Shown here: positions 60,546 to 64,000 of the stretch, piece by piece
Position numbering within the stretch: the first letter of the stretch is position 1
How the letters are laid out: each line of letters begins with the position of its first letter
NCBI RefSeq assembly: GCF_007565055.1
Contig: NW_022141546.1
Coordinates: 62,001 to 126,000 of the forward strand
Source: Rhinopithecus roxellana
Lineage: Eukaryota; Chordata; Mammalia; Primates; Cercopithecidae
DNA length: 64,000 nt
Reading direction: 5' to 3'
The notes under the pieces: model-generated
The model's database searches: none
Told to the model about the DNA's origin: nothing
What the model saw: only the letters and a program-made list of their open reading frames with translations
Made by a program: the position numbers and the translations under genes

Positions 60546-63500
60546 AACTCTGTGAGATAAATGCACACATCACAAAGCACTTTCTCAGAAAGCTTCTTTC
60601 TATTTTTTACCTGAGGATATTGCCTTTTTAACCGTAGGCCTCAAACTGTCGCGTTTATCCCTTTGCAGATTCCATGAAAACAGTGTTAGCAAACAGTTCC
60701 ATGAAAAGAAATGTGTAAATCTGTGAGATGAATTTACACATCACAAAGAGCTTTCACAGAAAGCTTCTTTGTACTTTTTTTCTGAGGGTATTTCTTTTGT
60801 CACCATAGGCTTCAATGGAGTCCAAAATATCTTTTCTCACATTCCCCAAAAAGAGTGCTACCAAACTGCTCCATAAAAAAAATGGTGTAACTCTGTGAGA
60901 TGAATTCAAAAAATACAAAGAAGATTCTCAGAAAGTTTATTTCTAGCTATTGTCTGAGGATATTTTCTCTATGACCATAAGCTTCAATGGGCTCTGAAAT
61001 ATCCCTTTGCAGAATCCAAGAAAAGAGTGTTAGCAAACTGCTCAGTGAAAGAACAGTGTAACTCTATGCGATGAATTTCCACATCACAAAGCATTTTTCT
61101 CAGAGATCTTCTTTCTACATTTTATTGGAGGATATTTAGTTTTTTCATCATAGGCCTCAATGCATTTCCAAATATCCATTTGCAGATTCCACAAAAACAG
61201 TGTTGGCAAACTGCTCCATCAAAAGAATGTTGTAACTGTGTGAGGTGAATTCACACATCAAAAAGAGCTATCTAAGAAAGGTTCTTTCTAGGTTTTACAT
61301 GAGGATATTTCTTTTTTCACCATAGACCTCAATTCACTCCCAAGTATATTATTACAGATTCCTCGAAAACAGTGTTAGCAAACTGTTAAAAGAAAGGAAT
61401 CATGTAACTCTGTGACATCAATTCACACATCAGAAAACAGTTTCTCAGAAAGTTTCCTCCTAGTTTTTATCTGAGGATATTTCCTTTGTCATCATAGGCC
61501 TCAATGCACTCTCAAATATCCCTTTGTAGATTCCACAAAAAGAGTGTGATCAAACAGTTCAATGAAAAGAGCAGCAGTACCACTCTGTGAGATGATTTCA
61601 CAAATTAAAAGCAGTTTCTCAGATAGCTACTATTTAGTTTTTGTCTGAGGATATTTCCTTTGTCACCATAAGCATCAATTCTCTCCAAAATATCCCCTTG
61701 CAGAATCCAAGAAAACAGTGTTAGCAAACTGATGAATGAAAAGTACATTGTAACTTGGTGAGATGAGCTCACACATCACAAAGCAGTTTCTCAGGAACAT
61801 TCTATTTGTTTTTTGTCTGAGAAGGTTCCCTTGGGACCCGTAGCCTTCAATGCGCTCCCATATATTCTAGTACAGATTCCACGAAAACAGTGTTATCAAA
61901 CTGCTCAATGAAAAGAACAGTGTTACTCTGTGAGATGAATCACACACCACAAAGCAGTTTCTCAGAAAGCTTCTTTCTAGTTTTTCTCTGAGGATATTTC
62001 CTTTTTCACCATAGACCTTAATGCACTCCCAAATATCCCTTTGCAGATTGCATGAAACCAGTGTTCACAAGCTGATCAATGAAATGTATGGTGAAACTGT
62101 TTCAAATGAATTCACACATCACAATGCAGTTTCTCAGAAAACTTCTTTCTATTTTTTATCTGAGGATATTTAGTTTTTCACCATAGCCCTCAATGCACTC
62201 CAAAATATCCCTTTTCAGATACCACGAAAACAGTGTTAGCAAATGGCTCCATGTAAAGAAAGGTGTAACTCTGTGAGATGATTTCACACATCACAGAAAA
62301 CTTTCTCAGAAACCTTCTTTCTAGTTTTTATCAGAGGATATTTCCTTTGTCACCTTAGTCTCCAATGTGATTCAAAATATCCTTTCTCAGACTCCCCAAA
62401 AACAGTGCTACCAAACTGATCAATGAAAAGGATCATGTACCTCTGTGATATGAATTAGTATATCACAAAGTGGTTTCTTAGAAAGTTTCTTTCTACTTTT
62501 TTTATGAAGATATTTCCTATGTTCCATAAGCTTCAAAGTGTCCGAAATATACTATTGCATTTTCCACGAAAAAGGTGTTATCAAACTGCTCCATGAAAAG
62601 AAGAGTGTAACTCTGTGAGATGAATTCAAAAATCACAAAGGATTTTCTAAGAAAGCTTCTTTCTGTATATTGTCTGAGGATATTTCATTTTTCACCTTAG
62701 GCCTCAATGTGTTCACAGTTTTCCCATTGCGTCTTCCATGAAAAAAGTGATAGCAAACTTCCCAATGAAGAGACCTGTGTAACTCTGTGAGATAAATTGA
62801 CACATCACAAAGTAGTTCCACAGAAAGGTTTTTCTAGTGTTTGTATGAGTATATTGCCTTTTTCAACATATTATTCAATGCACTCGTGAATATTGCTTTT
62901 CAGATTCCACCAAAACAGTATTAGCAAGCTGCTCCATGAAAGAAAAGTGTAAATCTGTGAGATAAATTCACACATCACAAAGCAATTTCTCAGAAAGATT
63001 CTTTTTGGATTTTCTCTTAGGATATATCCTTAGTCACCATAGGCTTCAATGCGCTCCCAAATATCCTATTGCAGAGTCCACAAAAACAGTGTTAGCAAAC
63101 TGCTCCATGGAAACAAAGGCGTAACTCTGTGAGATGAATTGACATAACACAAAGCAGTTTCCTAGAAAGCTTCTTTTTGTTTTTTAACCGAGGATATTTC
63201 CTTTGTCACCACAGGTTTCAATGTGCTCTCAAATATCCTATTGCAGATTCCACGAAAACAGTGTTATCAATCTGCTCAATGAAAAGAACGGTGTATCTCT
63301 GTAAGATGAATTCACACATCACAAAGCAGTTTCTCAGAAATGCTTTTTCTAGTTTTTATCTGAGTATATTTCCTTTTTCATTATAGGCCTCAATGCACTC
63401 CCAAATATCCCTCTGTAGATTCAATGAAAACAGTGTTAGCAAACGGCTTCATGAATGGAAAGGTGTAAATCTGTGACATGAATTCAAACATCACAAAGAA

Positions 63501-63681
63501 CTTTCTCAGAATGATTCTTTCTAGTCTTTATCTGAGGATATCCCTTTGTCACCATAGGCTTCAGTGCGATCCAAAATATCGCTTCTCAGATTCCCCAAAA
63601 GCTGATCCATTAAAAGAATCATGTAACTCAGTGAGATAAATTAACACATCACAAAATGGTTTCTCAGAAATTTCTTTCTAG
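60546..63681 (-). repeat. Alpha satellite, reverse (inverted layer I/II classes)
   Basis: About 18 monomers on the minus strand with the TCAATGCACTCCCAAATATC / TTTCTCAGAAAGCTTCTTTC pattern of 1-4 kb. The 'CCCCAAAAAGAGTGCTACCAA' type class (complement of ggtagcactcttttt) is present at about 60,850, 62,395 and 63,595, and the TGCTCCATG class recurs. It ends at TTCTTTCTAG where L1 sequence starts. Only a short stretch near 63,600 is disturbed, by loss of about 25 bp. Confidence 0.93.
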
Positions 63682-64000
63682 AAATCCACGGCTCTCCCCA
63701 AAGCTGTCAGACAGAGTCGTTCGCGTCTGCACCGGCCCCCGCTGCTTCCCCTGTTGGTCTTCAGCTGTGCGCTGTCCCCAGAGGTGGAGACTACAGAGAC
63801 AGGCAGGCTTCCTTGAGCTGCTGTGAGCTCCACCCAGTTCGAGCTTCCCAGCGGCTTTGTTTACCTACTTAAGCCTCAGCAATGGCGGGCACCCCTCCCC
63901 CAGCCTCGCTGCTGCCTTGCGGATAGATCGCCGCAGACTGCTGTGTTAGCAGTGAGGGAGGCTTCGTGGGCGTGGGACCCTCCCGGCCAGGTGTGGGATA
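63682..64000 (-). mobile_element. L1 5'UTR fragment (continues beyond the window)
   Basis: The reverse complement matches the 5'UTR of the full-length L1 at about 34,805-35,110: for example CGCCGCAGACTGCTGTGTTA, GCTTCCCAGCGGCTTTG, and CTTGAGCTGCTGTGAGCTCC. This is roughly L1 nucleotides 320-625, with the element's 5' end further right, outside the window. The left end is the 3' side of the fragment, so everything downstream (ORF1, ORF2, tail) is missing, which is the opposite of ordinary 5' truncation. GC content rises sharply at 63,690. Confidence 0.9.

Noticed and set aside
1..63681. CENP-B box in alpha monomers
   Set aside because: By eye I found no match to the TTCG....A..CGGG core. The nearest was a reverse-strand CCCGTTTTTGTGGAA at about 45,530 with one mismatch in the core and at the wrong place in the monomer.
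1..64000. CRISPR array, bacterial operon or defence system
   Set aside because: The regular spacing is that of a satellite with no unique spacers between repeats, and the transposons are primate; nothing is prokaryotic.
1..64000. Human origin of the window
   Set aside because: The Alu variants, L1 3' end and monomer style fit Old World monkey better. I could not run a database search, so the genus remains open.

Overview
This window is pericentromeric heterochromatin from a primate, almost certainly an Old World monkey (Cercopithecidae; genus not determinable). About 48 kb of the 64 kb is divergent alpha satellite with monomers of about 171 bp. The rest is transposable-element insertions. 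The Old World monkey assignment rests on a young AluY at 26.5-26.8 kb with variants I know from cercopithecoid AluY subfamilies, on L1 elements whose 3' end and 5'UTR match cercopithecoid L1, and on the style of the alpha monomers. I see no functional host gene, RNA gene or CRISPR array. The open frames longer than 60 codons are decayed L1 or retroviral reading frames, or chance frames in the satellite (171 bp is exactly 57 codons, so open frames can run through several monomers).

Layout. 1-4,071: alpha satellite on the minus strand. About 4,071: head-to-head inversion. 4,072-21,755: plus-strand alpha of the same monomer classes ('layer II'), with clear copies of an 8-monomer higher-order repeat (HOR) of about 1,355 bp, interrupted at 12,942-18,358 by an antisense, 5'-truncated L1. 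21,756-42,700: a second set of monomer classes ('layer III'), interrupted by an AluY (26,526-26,819), a damaged class I endogenous retrovirus keeping part of pol, a trace of env and a 3' LTR (27,560-31,079), and a full-length but dead L1 with an 11-bp target-site duplication (34,483-40,664). 42,701-45,960: mosaic transition. 45,961-58,399: a regular 4-monomer HOR of about 686 bp ('layer IV') with 3-, 5-, 7- and 8-monomer variants, hybrid monomers and an internal duplication offset by 5,836 bp. About 58,400: second inversion. 58,401-60,545: layer III classes on the minus strand; 60,546-63,681: layer I/II classes on the minus strand. 63,682-64,000: a fragment of L1 5'UTR running off the window.

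Read together, the monomer classes go II, III, IV and then, inverted, III, II. This is a lopsided mirror image around the most homogeneous block. Nested older layers flanking a younger one are a known theme in primate centromere evolution, so the pattern is plausible as biology. It should be tested by per-monomer phylogeny and against assembly error at the two inversion points. I did not find a new protein-coding or defence system. The interesting content is the repeat architecture.
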